A stretch of 64,000 bases of DNA from CAVPHV01 sp963704825 (GCA_963704825.1 CAVPHV010000003.1:62001-126000); one strand, 5' to 3'; positions 1-9,859 are shown, counted from the first letter of the stretch. Translations and numbers: made by a program. Notes: generated by a model not told the origin, from the letters alone.

Positions 1-561
<561 letters not shown>

Positions 562-644
562 CGTTTCCAGGGTCTTCTGGCCCGTTCGAAAGGGTCCGAG
601 ACTTCGCACGGTTGCGCCAAGCTGGGCTACCATTCTGAAGGTGA

Positions 645-664
645 GATCCGTGCGTGCACGGATC
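645..664. promoter_or_regulatory. Palindrome in the 5' region of the BMP/ABC operon
   Basis: Two 9-base arms (GATCCGTGC and GCACGGATC) are separated by GT, so the site is a perfect 20-bp palindrome. It lies 30 bases before the ATG of the lipoprotein gene and just after a TACCAT box (628-633) that could be a -10 element. A repressor operator or a small 5' UTR hairpin would both fit; which one is inference. Confidence 0.45.
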
Positions 665-694
665 GCTTTATCCCCAGGAGGAGGAAACCCTTTC

Positions 695-1864
695 ATGCTT
701 TCGAGAAGAAGATATGCGTTAATCGCGCTGATTGCGGCGTTCGCGCTGATCGTTGCTGCGTGCGGCGACGATGACGACACCAGTGGCACCGGAGACACCG
801 GTGGCGATACCACCACCACCACGGTCGCTGCGTCCGGTGAGACAACCACCACCACAGCAGCAGAAGCTGAGAACGCCATCAAGACCTGTCTGGTGACGGA
901 CCTTGCCGGCGTAGACGACCGCAGCTTCAACGCCAGTGCGTGGGCCGGGGTGCAGGCGGCAATGGATGCCGGCTATGCCACCGCAGACTCGTATTACCTC
1001 GAGTCGACCGACGCTTCCGACTGGCAGCCGAACATCGATCAGTTCGTCGAGCAGGGCTGCCAGCACATCGTGACCGTGGGCTTTGCGCTCGGTGAGGTGA
1101 CGGCGATCAACGCCGCGGCCAACCCGGACATCATCTTCACGATGATCGACAACGTCCTCACCGACGAGAACTTCGCACCGTTGGCTCTGCCCAACGTACG
1201 TGAACTCGTCTACCAGACCGATGAAGCGGCCTTTGCCGCCGGCTATTTGGCCGCCGGCATGTCCCAGACCGGGATTCTGTGCACCTACGGTGGTGCCAAC
1301 TTCCCGACCGTGTCCATCTTCATGGACGGCTTCACTCGTGGTGCGGCGTACTACAACGAGGTCAAGGGTACGGACATTGAGGTCAAGGGCTGGGATGTGG
1401 AAGCTCAGGATGGCCTGTTCACCGGCAGTTTCACCGACATGGACCTGGCTCGCTCCACTGCGAATAGCCTGTTCCAGGAGGGCTGTGACATGATCATCCC
1501 GGTCGGCGGTGCCATCAACCTGCCGGCAGGCGATGCCATCAATGATGGTGGTTATGACGCTGCCCTCATTGGTGTCGATGCGGACGCCTACTTCGCCATG
1601 GACGCCCAGTATCAGCCGCTCTGGCTGACGACGGTTGAGAAGGCGATTGCTCCGTTCATCACCCTGTCCGTGCAAGACCAGCTCGAGGGCACCTGGACCT
1701 CAGGTTCCTTCGTCGGCAACCTTGCCAACGACGGCGTTGGCCTCTCCGACTACCACGACTGGGCGGATCGGGTTCCGGCCGAGCTGGATGCCGAGGTCCA
1801 GCAGCTGCTCCAGGACATCAAAGATGGTGTCGTTCAGGCCGCGTTCACGCCTGTTGGCTATTAG
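695..1864 (+). CDS. BMP family (PnrA-like) substrate-binding lipoprotein of a nucleoside ABC importer
   Basis: The 389-residue protein starts with a lipoprotein signal peptide: basic MLSRRR, a hydrophobic core and the lipobox VAAC with Cys23. A Thr/Gly-rich linker follows to about residue 55. The rest is a BMP/PnrA periplasmic-binding domain, beginning with a TDLAGVDDRSFNASAW segment typical of the family. Such proteins bind purine or other nucleosides outside the cell and hand them to the membrane complex. The start is fixed by a strong AGGAGGAGG ribosome site about 9 bases upstream. The next three genes encode the matching ATPase and two permeases, so this is a complete importer. A hairpin at 1900-1929 separates it from them and may make the binding protein more abundant than the transporter. 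Confidence 0.93.
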   Translation: MLSRRRYALIALIAAFALIVAACGDDDDTSGTGDTGGDTTTTTVAASGETTTTTAAEAENAIKTCLVTDLAGVDDRSFNASAWAGVQAAMDAGYATADSYYLESTDASDWQPNIDQFVEQGCQHIVTVGFALGEVTAINAAANPDIIFTMIDNVLTDENFAPLALPNVRELVYQTDEAAFAAGYLAAGMSQTGILCTYGGANFPTVSIFMDGFTRGAAYYNEVKGTDIEVKGWDVEAQDGLFTGSFTDMDLARSTANSLFQEGCDMIIPVGGAINLPAGDAINDGGYDAALIGVDADAYFAMDAQYQPLWLTTVEKAIAPFITLSVQDQLEGTWTSGSFVGNLANDGVGLSDYHDWADRVPAELDAEVQQLLQDIKDGVVQAAFTPVGY

Positions 1865-1899
1865 GCAAGAACTACAGCCGATCGTTTGATCGATCTGCA

Positions 1900-1929
1900 G
1901 AGTGGGGCCCCCCTCTGGGGGCCCCACTC
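1900..1929 (+). terminator. Strong GC hairpin between binding-protein and transporter genes
   Basis: A perfect 13-bp stem (GAGTGGGGCCCCC) closes a CTCT loop, 36 bases after the lipoprotein stop codon. There is no real T-run after it. It may act as a partial terminator or as an mRNA-protecting stem that raises the level of the binding-protein message over the downstream genes. Confidence 0.7.
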
Positions 1930-1995
1930 GCGTTTCGGCATGACGGCGCCTGACGCTCTAGTGTGCATCTGACATGTGGCGCGCAGGAGGCAGCG

Positions 1996-3609
1996 TTGGA
2001 ACTTGAGCTGAGGCACATCACCAAGCAGTTCCCGGGAGTTCTCGCCAACGACGACGTCAACCTCACGGTTGGTGAAGGCGAAATCATCGCGTTGCTGGGG
2101 GAGAACGGGGCCGGCAAGACCACCCTGATGAACATCCTCTACGGGCTCTACAGCCCGACCTCCGGTGAGGTGCTCATCGACGGAGAACCGCTCGACCTCA
2201 AATCACCAGGTGATGCCATCGCCGCGGGAATCGGCATGGTCCATCAGCACTTCATGCTCGTCCCTGTCTTCACGGTCTCCGAGAATGTGATCCTTGGAGA
2301 CGAGCCGACCGAGCGCCTCGGATGGCTCGACAAGCGCAGGGCCCGCAAGACCGTTCGAGAGATCTCCGGCCGTTACAGCCTCGACGTCGACCCGGACGCC
2401 ATCATCGAAGACCTCCCGGTGGGCATCCAACAGCGGGTTGAGATCATCAAGGTGCTTGCTCGCGAAGCCCGCTTCGTCATCTTCGATGAACCGACCTCTG
2501 TCCTCACCCCAACTGAGGTCGATGGCTTCTTCGAGATCGTCAACGGCCTGAAGTCGGACGGCAAGGGCATTGTCTTCATCAGCCACAAGCTCGGCGAGGC
2601 GCTCGAGGTTGCCGACCGCATCGTGATCATGCGGCGCGGCAAGACGGTTGCTGAGGTCCTGCCGGCAGATGTGGACGAGGCGAAGCTGGCCGAGTTGATG
2701 GTCGGTCGCCCGGTTGACCTGGTGGTCGACCGCAGCGTTGCGCAACCCAAGGACGTCGTGCTCTCGGTCAAGGACCTCGTGGTGCTCGACGATCGCCAGC
2801 AGCGGGCCGTCAATGGGCTCTCGCTCGAGGTCCGCGCCGGTGAGATCGTCGGCATCGCCGGCGTCCAAGGCAACGGGCAGACGGAACTCGTTGAGTCGCT
2901 CACGGGTCTGCGTACCTCGCTCGGGGGAGCGGTGTTTCTCGGGAATGAGGACATCACGACCAAGTCGCCGCGCGCCATCCACAAGATGGACGTAGCCCAC
3001 GTGCCCGAAGACAGGCAGAAGAGCGGCTTGGTCCTTCCGTTCACCGTGACGGAGAACATCGTGCTCGACTCGTACTACGAGAAACCCATCTCCAAGGGCG
3101 TTCGGATGGACTGGAACGCAGCACACGACCAGGCAGAGCGACTAGTCGAACAGTACGACGTGCGCACGCCGAACGTAGACGTGCTGGTATCGAACCTCTC
3201 TGGAGGCAATCAGCAGAAGGTCATCGTGGCCCGGGAGTTCGACCGAGACGTGAAGCTCGTCATTGCTTCCCAGCCGACCCGCGGCATTGACGTTGGATCG
3301 ATCGAATACATCCATTCGCGCATCGTCGAGGAACGCGACGAGGGTGCTGCGGTGCTGATCGTGTCGTCCGAACTCGACGAGATTCGTGCCCTGTCGGATC
3401 GTATCCTCGTGATGTTTGAAGGTGAGATCGCCGGCGAGTTCGATGGATCGGCAACGACAACCGAGATCGGCTTGGCGATGCTCGGCAGCTCAACTGAAGA
3501 CGAGGCCGATGCGGAGCTCGAGAAGGAAACAGAGGGTGAAGACAACTGGCGAGCCCGCTACACGCAAGAAGCCGAGGCCGGTGAGGATCCCGGGAAGGAG
3601 CCACTGTGA
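1996..3609 (+). CDS. Nucleoside ABC transporter, double ATP-binding subunit (YufO/NupO-like)
   Basis: A 537-residue protein with two tandem ABC domains. The first has Walker A GENGAGKT (residues 35-42), the signature-like VGIQQRVEI and Walker B VIFDEPTSVLTP. The second has the degenerate GVQGNGQTEL loop, signature LSGGNQQKV and an altered Walker B end, ASQPTRGID. That pairing is typical of the RbsA/YufO sugar and nucleoside importers. It would energise import through the two permeases that follow. I chose TTG at 1996 because AGGAGG lies 5 bases upstream and homology begins there; GTG at 1963 is in frame but lacks such a site. The C-terminal 50 residues are acidic. The stop overlaps the next start by 4 bases. 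Confidence 0.92.
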   Translation: MELELRHITKQFPGVLANDDVNLTVGEGEIIALLGENGAGKTTLMNILYGLYSPTSGEVLIDGEPLDLKSPGDAIAAGIGMVHQHFMLVPVFTVSENVILGDEPTERLGWLDKRRARKTVREISGRYSLDVDPDAIIEDLPVGIQQRVEIIKVLAREARFVIFDEPTSVLTPTEVDGFFEIVNGLKSDGKGIVFISHKLGEALEVADRIVIMRRGKTVAEVLPADVDEAKLAELMVGRPVDLVVDRSVAQPKDVVLSVKDLVVLDDRQQRAVNGLSLEVRAGEIVGIAGVQGNGQTELVESLTGLRTSLGGAVFLGNEDITTKSPRAIHKMDVAHVPEDRQKSGLVLPFTVTENIVLDSYYEKPISKGVRMDWNAAHDQAERLVEQYDVRTPNVDVLVSNLSGGNQQKVIVAREFDRDVKLVIASQPTRGIDVGSIEYIHSRIVEERDEGAAVLIVSSELDEIRALSDRILVMFEGEIAGEFDGSATTTEIGLAMLGSSTEDEADAELEKETEGEDNWRARYTQEAEAGEDPGKEPL

Positions 3610-4805
3610 GTGACGGCAAACCTCCTCCTGAGGACCAATACTGGGGCCAATTCTTTGCCCGGGTCACCGGTGTCGGCAGTTCGGTGGGTCAAGCGCTTCT
3701 GGTCCCCGCGCTTGCCATGCTCACCGCGCTGATCATCGGCGCCATCATCATTGCGTTGACCGATATCGACACCCTGAGTGTCTGGGGGACCGACCCGGTC
3801 GAGGCTGCCCGGCTTACGTTGAGCGGCGTATGGGAGGCCTACAAGGCCCTGTTCCAGGGCTCATTTGGCTCGTTGCGGGCTATCTCGGAGACGCTCTTCG
3901 CGGCAACCCCGCTCATCTTGGCCGGTCTCGCCGTTGCGGTCGGCTTCCAGGCCGGTCTGTTCAACATCGGCGTCAATGGGCAGATGCATATCGGTGGCAT
4001 GGCGGCCCTATGGGTTGGCTTCAGTTTTGCGCTACCGGCGATCATCCACATTCCCCTGGCACTCGTGGCTGCGATGATCGGTGGCGCAATCTGGGCCGGC
4101 ATCGCAGGTCTTCTCAAGGCACGCACCGGGGCCCATGAGGTCATCACCACGATCATGCTCAACTTCATTGCGCTGTTCCTGGTCGACTACTGGCTCAAGT
4201 CGTCGGTCTTTCAGGAAGCGGGCCGGAACGATCCGATTTCCCAGCAAGCCAACTCCTCGGCCCAATTCCCGACACTGTTCAGCGGATATCGCTTCAACAT
4301 CGGGTTCTTCATCGCGCTCGTAGCGGTGTTCTTCGTGTGGTGGTTGATGTACCGCACCACGATTGGGTATGAGTTCCGTGCCGTCGGCTTCAACCCGCAC
4401 GGCGGTCGCTATGCCGGGATGAACGTGGCGTGGGTGTACGTCTCGGTGATGGCCGTTTCCGGGGCGTTGGCCGGGATCGGGGGCGCCAATCAGATTCTTG
4501 GCCTCGAGCCGTACCGAGGGATCTCGAACTTCGCCGGTACCATCGGTTTTGATGCTATCGCGCTGGCGCTGCTCGGCCGGTCCCATCCGATTGGGGTCTT
4601 GTTCGCTGGGCTACTGTTCGGGGCGCTTCGAGCCGGCGGCCGCACCATGCAGGGTTCCGCCGGGATTCCGATAGACCTCGTCCTCGTCTTACAGGCACTG
4701 ATCATTGTGATGATCGCCGCACCCGAGTTGGTGCGGGCGATCTACCGGATCAAGACTCCTGAGCAGGACGCGGGAACGACGATCTCGACTGGGTGGGGCG
4801 GATGA
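3606..4805 (+). CDS. Nucleoside ABC transporter permease 1 (YufP/NupP-like)
   Basis: A 399-residue polytopic membrane protein of the branched-chain/ribose-type permease family. An N-terminal hydrophobic helix is followed by the family core, with FQAGLFNIGVNGQMHIGG, the EVITTIMLNFIAL loop and a late GFDAIALALLG segment. It forms half of the membrane channel with the next gene product. The GTG start overlaps the stop of the ATPase gene (GTGA), which indicates translational coupling. Substrate is inferred from the BMP lipoprotein; it cannot be read from the permease itself. Confidence 0.9.
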   Translation: MSDGKPPPEDQYWGQFFARVTGVGSSVGQALLVPALAMLTALIIGAIIIALTDIDTLSVWGTDPVEAARLTLSGVWEAYKALFQGSFGSLRAISETLFAATPLILAGLAVAVGFQAGLFNIGVNGQMHIGGMAALWVGFSFALPAIIHIPLALVAAMIGGAIWAGIAGLLKARTGAHEVITTIMLNFIALFLVDYWLKSSVFQEAGRNDPISQQANSSAQFPTLFSGYRFNIGFFIALVAVFFVWWLMYRTTIGYEFRAVGFNPHGGRYAGMNVAWVYVSVMAVSGALAGIGGANQILGLEPYRGISNFAGTIGFDAIALALLGRSHPIGVLFAGLLFGALRAGGRTMQGSAGIPIDLVLVLQALIIVMIAAPELVRAIYRIKTPEQDAGTTISTGWGG

Positions 4806-6079
4806 CGGCGGCAGCAACGACACCAGATACGACGCTGAAGACTCGGGCGACCCCGCAGGAACGGCGGGCTACCGCAATTGGAGTTGTGCTCATCCTGCTT
4901 GGGGTCTTTGTCTTCTGGGCGTTTGGCCTGGGAACTGAATCCGGAGCGACATCGACCTTCAACCTCTCGTTGCCCGGTGATCGATTCCAGGGAATCACCT
5001 GGGAGGTCAACGCGCAGTGGTTGGCCTTTGTCGCCGCCGCCATCCTCGCCTTCCTCGGAGGGTGGGTGTTGCGGCGAACCCACCTGAAGTGGACCAATCT
5101 GGCGCTTGCGATCGGGCTCGGATTGACTGCGCTCGCCTTCCTGACGTGGGCCGCCGCCGGCCAGTCGTTCAGCCTGGTTGGCATGTTGCGCTCCACCGTG
5201 GTGCTCTCGGTGCCCGTCACCCTGGGGGCACTCAGCGGTTTGATGTGCGAGCGCGTGGCGGTGATCAATATCGGCATCGAAGGTCAGTTGCTGACCTCCG
5301 CCTTCGTGGGAACCATCGTCGGTTCGGCGTGGGGTATTTGGGCTGGGTTGGTCGGGGCCATTCTCGCCGGGGCGCTGCTCGGCGCGGTCCTGGCGGTGCT
5401 GGCGATCCGCTTCAGGATCGACCAGATCATCGCTGGCGTAGTCATCAACATCTTCGCGCTTGGCCTGACATCGTTCCTGGCGCGCCGTGTCCTTTCCGAA
5501 GCGCAGAACCTGAACTCGCCTGGCCGGTTTGGCTCGCTCAAGATCCCCATCTTGGGCGACATCCCGGTGCTTGGTCCCATGTTCTTCGACCACAACTTCT
5601 TCATCTACGCCACCTTCATCCTGGTGATCCTGCTCCACTTCGGGTTGTTCTACACCCGGTGGGGTCTGCGGTCACGGTCGGTGGGTGAGCATCCCAAGGC
5701 GGCCGATACCGTCGGCATCAATGTGTATCGGACTCGCTATCGCAACGTGATCTACGGCGGGATGATCGCCGGGTTTGGCGGTGCCTTCCTCACCCTCGCC
5801 CAGGTGTCACGATTTGAGGAGAACCTCACCGCCGGCATCGGCTTCATCGGCCTCGCCGCGATGATCTTCGGCCGCTGGATGCCGCTTGGTGCTCTCGGGG
5901 CCGGGTTGGTCTTCGGGTTCGCCCGTGCCCTGCAGCAGAAGCTCGGCATCCTGGGAACCCCGATCCCGTCTGAGTTCCTCTCGATGACGCCCTACATCGT
6001 GACGATCATCGTCGTTGCCGGCGTGGTCGGTCGGAGCCGTCCTCCCGCCGCAGACGGTCAGCCCTACATCAAGGACTAG
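4802..6079 (+). CDS. Nucleoside ABC transporter permease 2 (YufQ/NupQ-like)
   Basis: A 425-residue polytopic permease, partner of the preceding subunit. The core shows CERVAVINIGIEGQLL, an IDQIIAGVVINIFALGL loop and a C-terminal GFIGLAAMIFGRWMP segment. It is longer than usual because of extra N-terminal helices (residues about 25-120). The ATG at 4802 overlaps the previous stop (ATGA); an in-frame GTG at 4793 is possible but less likely. This is the last gene of the importer operon; a converging gene lies 120 bases downstream. Confidence 0.9.
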   Translation: MTAAATTPDTTLKTRATPQERRATAIGVVLILLGVFVFWAFGLGTESGATSTFNLSLPGDRFQGITWEVNAQWLAFVAAAILAFLGGWVLRRTHLKWTNLALAIGLGLTALAFLTWAAAGQSFSLVGMLRSTVVLSVPVTLGALSGLMCERVAVINIGIEGQLLTSAFVGTIVGSAWGIWAGLVGAILAGALLGAVLAVLAIRFRIDQIIAGVVINIFALGLTSFLARRVLSEAQNLNSPGRFGSLKIPILGDIPVLGPMFFDHNFFIYATFILVILLHFGLFYTRWGLRSRSVGEHPKAADTVGINVYRTRYRNVIYGGMIAGFGGAFLTLAQVSRFEENLTAGIGFIGLAAMIFGRWMPLGALGAGLVFGFARALQQKLGILGTPIPSEFLSMTPYIVTIIVVAGVVGRSRPPAADGQPYIKD

Positions 6080-6199
6080 CGCCGGTTGAACGACGTCAGT
6101 GCGTGCTCGCTGGTGGAGAGCTGAACCGACGCTTGGTTGGCATGGCAAGCGCCCACGCCGGTCATCCAGCACCGTCCTGCGCCACTGCCGTCCGGGGTG

Positions 6200-7045
6200 C
6201 TACTGGCTCAAGCGTCCGAAGAAGCGAACGTCGGCCAAGACCAGTTCCGTGAACGGCGGCAGATCGCCGACCCCTTCTGCCTTGTAGGTCGAGGTGACCT
6301 CGATTGTGAGCACCCGGGTGCTGATGCTGGCGACATCGACCGTCTGCGGCGTGTTGACGTCGGTCAACTGGCCGGAGATGTCGTAGCTGAGGTCGTCGAC
6401 GGTGATCTTGTAGCCCTTGATCCGGTAGTTCTGCCTGTACCGGTCCTCATCGGGAATGTTGACGATCTCGATCTCGGTGATCTCAACCGGTTGGGAGAAC
6501 CGGAACGTGAGCGCGGCGCCGATGCCGCGCAAACCCTGATCCTGCCACTCGGTTGCCGGGTCGGCGTCGATGAGGTTGGCAGCGCCAAATGAGGGGCTGA
6601 GCTCCGAATTTGCCTCAGCCGACGTTGGCTGGAGTTCCTGTACGAATACCGGCTGGGTGGTCGTGGTGATCGTGGTCGTTGTTGCTGCCGTCTCGTCACC
6701 GCCACCGCCAAAGACGTTGAACAAGAGGGCCGCGAGGGCGACGACCAGAACCACTGCGGCGAGAACGCCGAGGGCCCGGCCACCGGGCGTAGCGCGCACC
6801 ATGGGCGGCGGAGCCACCGGCAGTGGGCTCTTGCCCAGCCGGGCGCCACACGCCTCACAATGGCGGTTGTACGCCTGGTTTACGGTGCCACATGACGGGC
6901 ATGCCACCGTAGGCACCGCCTCCTTCTTGGGAGCCGCTTCCTTGCGGGGCGGCGGCGGTTTGGTGCCCGGGGGTGGCGGACCGTCCTCGAGTTCGAAGGG
7001 CTCGAACAAATCGTCGAACGAATCGACAGGCCTGTCGTCCTCCAA
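6200..7045 (-). CDS. Zinc-ribbon, single-pass membrane protein with a discoidin-like extracellular domain
   Basis: Three parts are visible in 281 residues. There is a Pro-rich acidic cytoplasmic start with a double-zinc-ribbon-like CPSC...CEAC motif (about residues 49-70). A single hydrophobic helix follows near residues 90-112. The outer part, after a Thr-rich linker, looks like a discoidin/NADase-type glycan-binding beta domain (residues about 135-281; the motif NLIDADPATEWQ is typical of carbohydrate-binding F5/8C-like folds). The TTG start is supported by AAGGAG 5 bases upstream. It is transcribed away from radA. A role in sensing or binding cell-wall glycans is inference. Confidence 0.75.
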   Translation of the reverse strand: MEDDRPVDSFDDLFEPFELEDGPPPPGTKPPPPRKEAAPKKEAVPTVACPSCGTVNQAYNRHCEACGARLGKSPLPVAPPPMVRATPGGRALGVLAAVVLVVALAALLFNVFGGGGDETAATTTTITTTTQPVFVQELQPTSAEANSELSPSFGAANLIDADPATEWQDQGLRGIGAALTFRFSQPVEITEIEIVNIPDEDRYRQNYRIKGYKITVDDLSYDISGQLTDVNTPQTVDVASISTRVLTIEVTSTYKAEGVGDLPPFTELVLADVRFFGRLSQ

Positions 7046-7132
7046 CGGGGCTCCTTCATGCCGGTGGGGTGAGTACGGGCAAACGGGGACCGGCGCCGGT
7101 TTGCCAATGTGAACGGGGCTATTGTGCCACGA

Positions 7133-7261
7133 ATGGTGGATATTCGCGCGGTACGAGAAGTCGAGACCTGGACGGGGTCGAACGTCCTTGGTGGCATCCT
7201 GCTTCTTGTCGTGGTTCTTGCCCTGCTGATCTGGGCAATCCGGCGCTACGTGCGGCGCTGA
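7133..7261 (+). CDS. Small single-helix membrane protein (42 aa)
   Basis: A short open frame in the gap between two genes encodes a polar 17-residue start, one hydrophobic helix (GGILLLVVLALLIWAI) and a basic end RRYVRR, a normal layout for a small inner-membrane protein. A TATTGT box lies 7 bases before the ATG, matching the leaderless promoters used by several other genes here. I do not recognise a family. It is supported only by composition and promoter position. Confidence 0.5.
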   Translation: MVDIRAVREVETWTGSNVLGGILLLVVVLALLIWAIRRYVRR

Positions 7262-7363
7262 CGACGGGTTTCTGTCACACCCGCTCCCTACCGTTGTGGA
7301 ACCTGCCCATCATCGATTCGGCAGTGTTCTGGGCAGTAACGAGGGAAAGAGGCAGGCAACACG

Positions 7364-8719
7364 ATGGCGAAAAGCGTCAACGGTCGGGTCCGATTTGAGT
7401 GCCGCGCCTGCGGATTCCACAGCGGCAAGTGGATGGGTTTCTGCCCGCAGTGTCGGGAGAAGGGGGCGCTGCAAGAGCTTCGAGGAGCTAAGCAGTCGCC
7501 CGCCTCTTCGAAGGCCGTCTCACTTGCTGCTGCCGGATCACAACCCGTGGAACGAAGGCCGGTGGGGATCGGTGAGATCGACCGGGTGCTCGGCGGCGGG
7601 TTGGTGTCCGGTGCGGCAATTCTCGTCGGTGGCGAACCGGGGGTGGGGAAGTCCACGCTGTTGCTCCAGGCCGCCGCCCTTCTCGCCGGTCCCGGGCGGG
7701 CCACGTTGGTGGCGTCTGCCGAAGAGTCGGTCGGCCAGATTGCGATGCGGGCGCGGCGCCTCGGTGTTGACTTGGACAAGGTGCTGGTCACGGCGACCAA
7801 CGACGTCGACGAGGTGATTCGTCTGGCTGAAGAGCTGCAGCCCGCAGCGCTCGTCGTCGATTCGATCCAGACCTTCGCCACCGGAGAGATCGAAGGCAGC
7901 CCCGGAATGGTGGCGCAGGTGAGAGAGTGCGGGGCGCGGCTCGTCGCGCTCGCCAAACGATCGTCGATTCCGGTTTTCATCGTCGGCCATGTCACCAAGG
8001 AGGGTTCGATTGCCGGCCCCAAACTTCTCGAGCACATGGTGGATGTGGTGCTATACCTCGAAGGTGACCCCGACTGGGGGCTGCGCCTGCTGAGGAATCT
8101 GAAGAACCGGTTTGGTGCGGTGCACCAGGTGGGCTTCTTCGAAATGCAAGAGACCGGCCTGGTCGAGCTGTTGGATCCCGGCAGCGTGCTCAACGGAGGA
8201 TGGCGCGGCGACGTCCCGGGGACGGTCCTGTTTCCATCGATGGAAGGCCGTCGGCCCTTGTTGCTCGAGGTTCAGGCACTGGTGGCACCAACCTCGTTGC
8301 CTCAACCTCGTCGCAGCGTCAAGGGCCTCGAAGCCGCCCGGGTCCATCAGATCATCGCGGTCTTGGAGCGCCATGCCGGCGTTTCCTTCGCGGCCCAGGA
8401 TGTGTTTGTCAGCGTCGTCGGCGGGTTTCGGGTTCGGGAGCCTGGAGCCGACCTGGCGGTGGCGCTCGCCCTTGCCTCGTCGCGAATCGGAGCGGCGGCG
8501 AGCGGCGTCGCGGCCTGGGGTGAGGTCGGTCTGACCGGGGAGGTGAGAGCCGTTGGACAGGGGGACCATCGTCGGGAAGAGGTCAAGCGCATGGGGGTTG
8601 CGACCGTCGTTGCCCCCGATGATGGCGCGGTCGGCCGGATCGCCGATGCCCTGCTCGCGGCCGGTCTGGCGACCCCGACTCCGTTGGCGACGAGACGGGT
8701 GGTGAGAGCCGATTTCTAG
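7364..8719 (+). CDS. radA: DNA repair protein RadA (Sms)
   Basis: RadA is a RecA-related branch-migration ATPase used in recombination and repair. The 451-residue protein has the N-terminal zinc finger (Cys13, Cys16, Cys27, Cys30), Walker A GEPGVGKST (90-98), the family-specific KNRFG motif and a C-terminal Lon-protease-like domain. Length matches the family. The next gene, disA, is its usual neighbour in Gram-positive bacteria. One oddity is in the C-terminal domain, where the usual GGLRR-type stretch after GEVGLTGEVRAV reads GQGDHRREE. Confidence 0.95.
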   Translation: MAKSVNGRVRFECRACGFHSGKWMGFCPQCREKGALQELRGAKQSPASSKAVSLAAAGSQPVERRPVGIGEIDRVLGGGLVSGAAILVGGEPGVGKSTLLLQAAALLAGPGRATLVASAEESVGQIAMRARRLGVDLDKVLVTATNDVDEVIRLAEELQPAALVVDSIQTFATGEIEGSPGMVAQVRECGARLVALAKRSSIPVFIVGHVTKEGSIAGPKLLEHMVDVVLYLEGDPDWGLRLLRNLKNRFGAVHQVGFFEMQETGLVELLDPGSVLNGGWRGDVPGTVLFPSMEGRRPLLLEVQALVAPTSLPQPRRSVKGLEAARVHQIIAVLERHAGVSFAAQDVFVSVVGGFRVREPGADLAVALALASSRIGAAASGVAAWGEVGLTGEVRAVGQGDHRREEVKRMGVATVVAPDDGAVGRIADALLAAGLATPTPLATRRVVRADF

Positions 8720-8734
8720 TAGTCTCAGCCGTCA

Positions 8735-9790
8735 ATGACGTCACGCACTCCCGACTCTCTTGACATCCTTCGCAGCTTCGCTCCGGGCACTGTGCTGCGC
8801 ACCGCGGTCGACTTGATTCTCCGCCAGGGAACTGGGGCGCTCGTGTTGCTCGGATCCGGTTCCAATGTGGACGCGGTATGTAGCGGGGGATTCTTGCTCA
8901 ACGACACGGCTTTCACCGCGCAACGCCTTGCCGAACTCGCCAAGATGGACGGCGGCATCGTCGTGAGTCCCGACGGCAATCGGATCATGCGGGCCAATGT
9001 CCACTTCAACCCGGACGCGTCGATCACTACATATGAAACGGGCACGCGTTTTCGCACCGCCGAACGGCTTGCTCGGCAAACCGGGTGCCCGGTGCTGTCC
9101 GTCAGCGAGGAGGGCCGCAGTGTTGCGATCGTCTACACCAACGGAGATCGTTACGAGTTGCGGAGCCCGGCATCGATGTACGCCCAGGCCAACCAAACCC
9201 TCAACTCGATCGAGCGCCTCCGCCGCCGGCTCCAGGAAGCCGAAGACAGGCTCGGTCGCCTCGAGGTAGAGGATGTGGTCACGGTCGGCGATGTTGCCAT
9301 GCTTCTGCAACGGGCCGCGCTCGTACATCGCCTGTACGGAGCCGTCGAGAACACCGTGGTCGAACTCGGCGGTGAGGCCCAGCTCATCACCATCCAAGCG
9401 GTCGACCTGATAGACGGCGTCGACGATCTGGCCGAGGTGGTCTACTCCGATTACGGGCCGCGACGTCGTTCGAAGACCAAGACGGTATTCGACCGCCTCG
9501 AGGAGATCCCGACCGAGGACCTCTACGACACCGCCAGAGTGGCGACGGTGCTGCGGTTGGGTAGTCTCGACGGACCAGTTCGGCCCCGTGGCGTTCGGCT
9601 TCTGGCAGGTATTCCTCGGCTTCCGGAGTCGGTGAAGAACACGCTGATCGGCCACTTCCGTGGCTTCCAGGCGCTCCTGATGGCTTCGGTCGAGGACCTC
9701 GATGAAGTCGATGGCGTTGGAACAACCCGAGCCAAACAGCTGCGCACGTATTTCGATCGTGTGCTCCAGTTTGGGTCCATCGAACACTGA
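8735..9790 (+). CDS. disA: DisA-like diadenylate cyclase / DNA-integrity scanning protein with altered catalytic motif
   Basis: DisA makes cyclic di-AMP from two ATP and scans DNA for branched structures. The 351-residue protein keeps the full layout: N-terminal DAC domain (about 1-145), helical linker, and C-terminal helix-hairpin-helix DNA-binding region (LDEVDGVGTTRAKQLR). Two key motifs differ from the family. The DGA motif reads DGG (72-74), and the RHR motif reads RFR (105-107). Both line the ATP site in characterised DisA proteins, so activity may be changed. The gene sits 15 bases after radA, the conserved arrangement, and the reading frame is intact. Confidence 0.9.
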   Translation: MTSRTPDSLDILRSFAPGTVLRTAVDLILRQGTGALVLLGSGSNVDAVCSGGFLLNDTAFTAQRLAELAKMDGGIVVSPDGNRIMRANVHFNPDASITTYETGTRFRTAERLARQTGCPVLSVSEEGRSVAIVYTNGDRYELRSPASMYAQANQTLNSIERLRRRLQEAEDRLGRLEVEDVVTVGDVAMLLQRAALVHRLYGAVENTVVELGGEAQLITIQAVDLIDGVDDLAEVVYSDYGPRRRSKTKTVFDRLEEIPTEDLYDTARVATVLRLGSLDGPVRPRGVRLLAGIPRLPESVKNTLIGHFRGFQALLMASVEDLDEVDGVGTTRAKQLRTYFDRVLQFGSIEH

Positions 9791-9859
9791 TTTTTGACGG
9801 TCCGGTCGTCGCAGACCATTCAGCCTGTACAATGCCCGCTCCCGACCCCCCGAGTTAGC

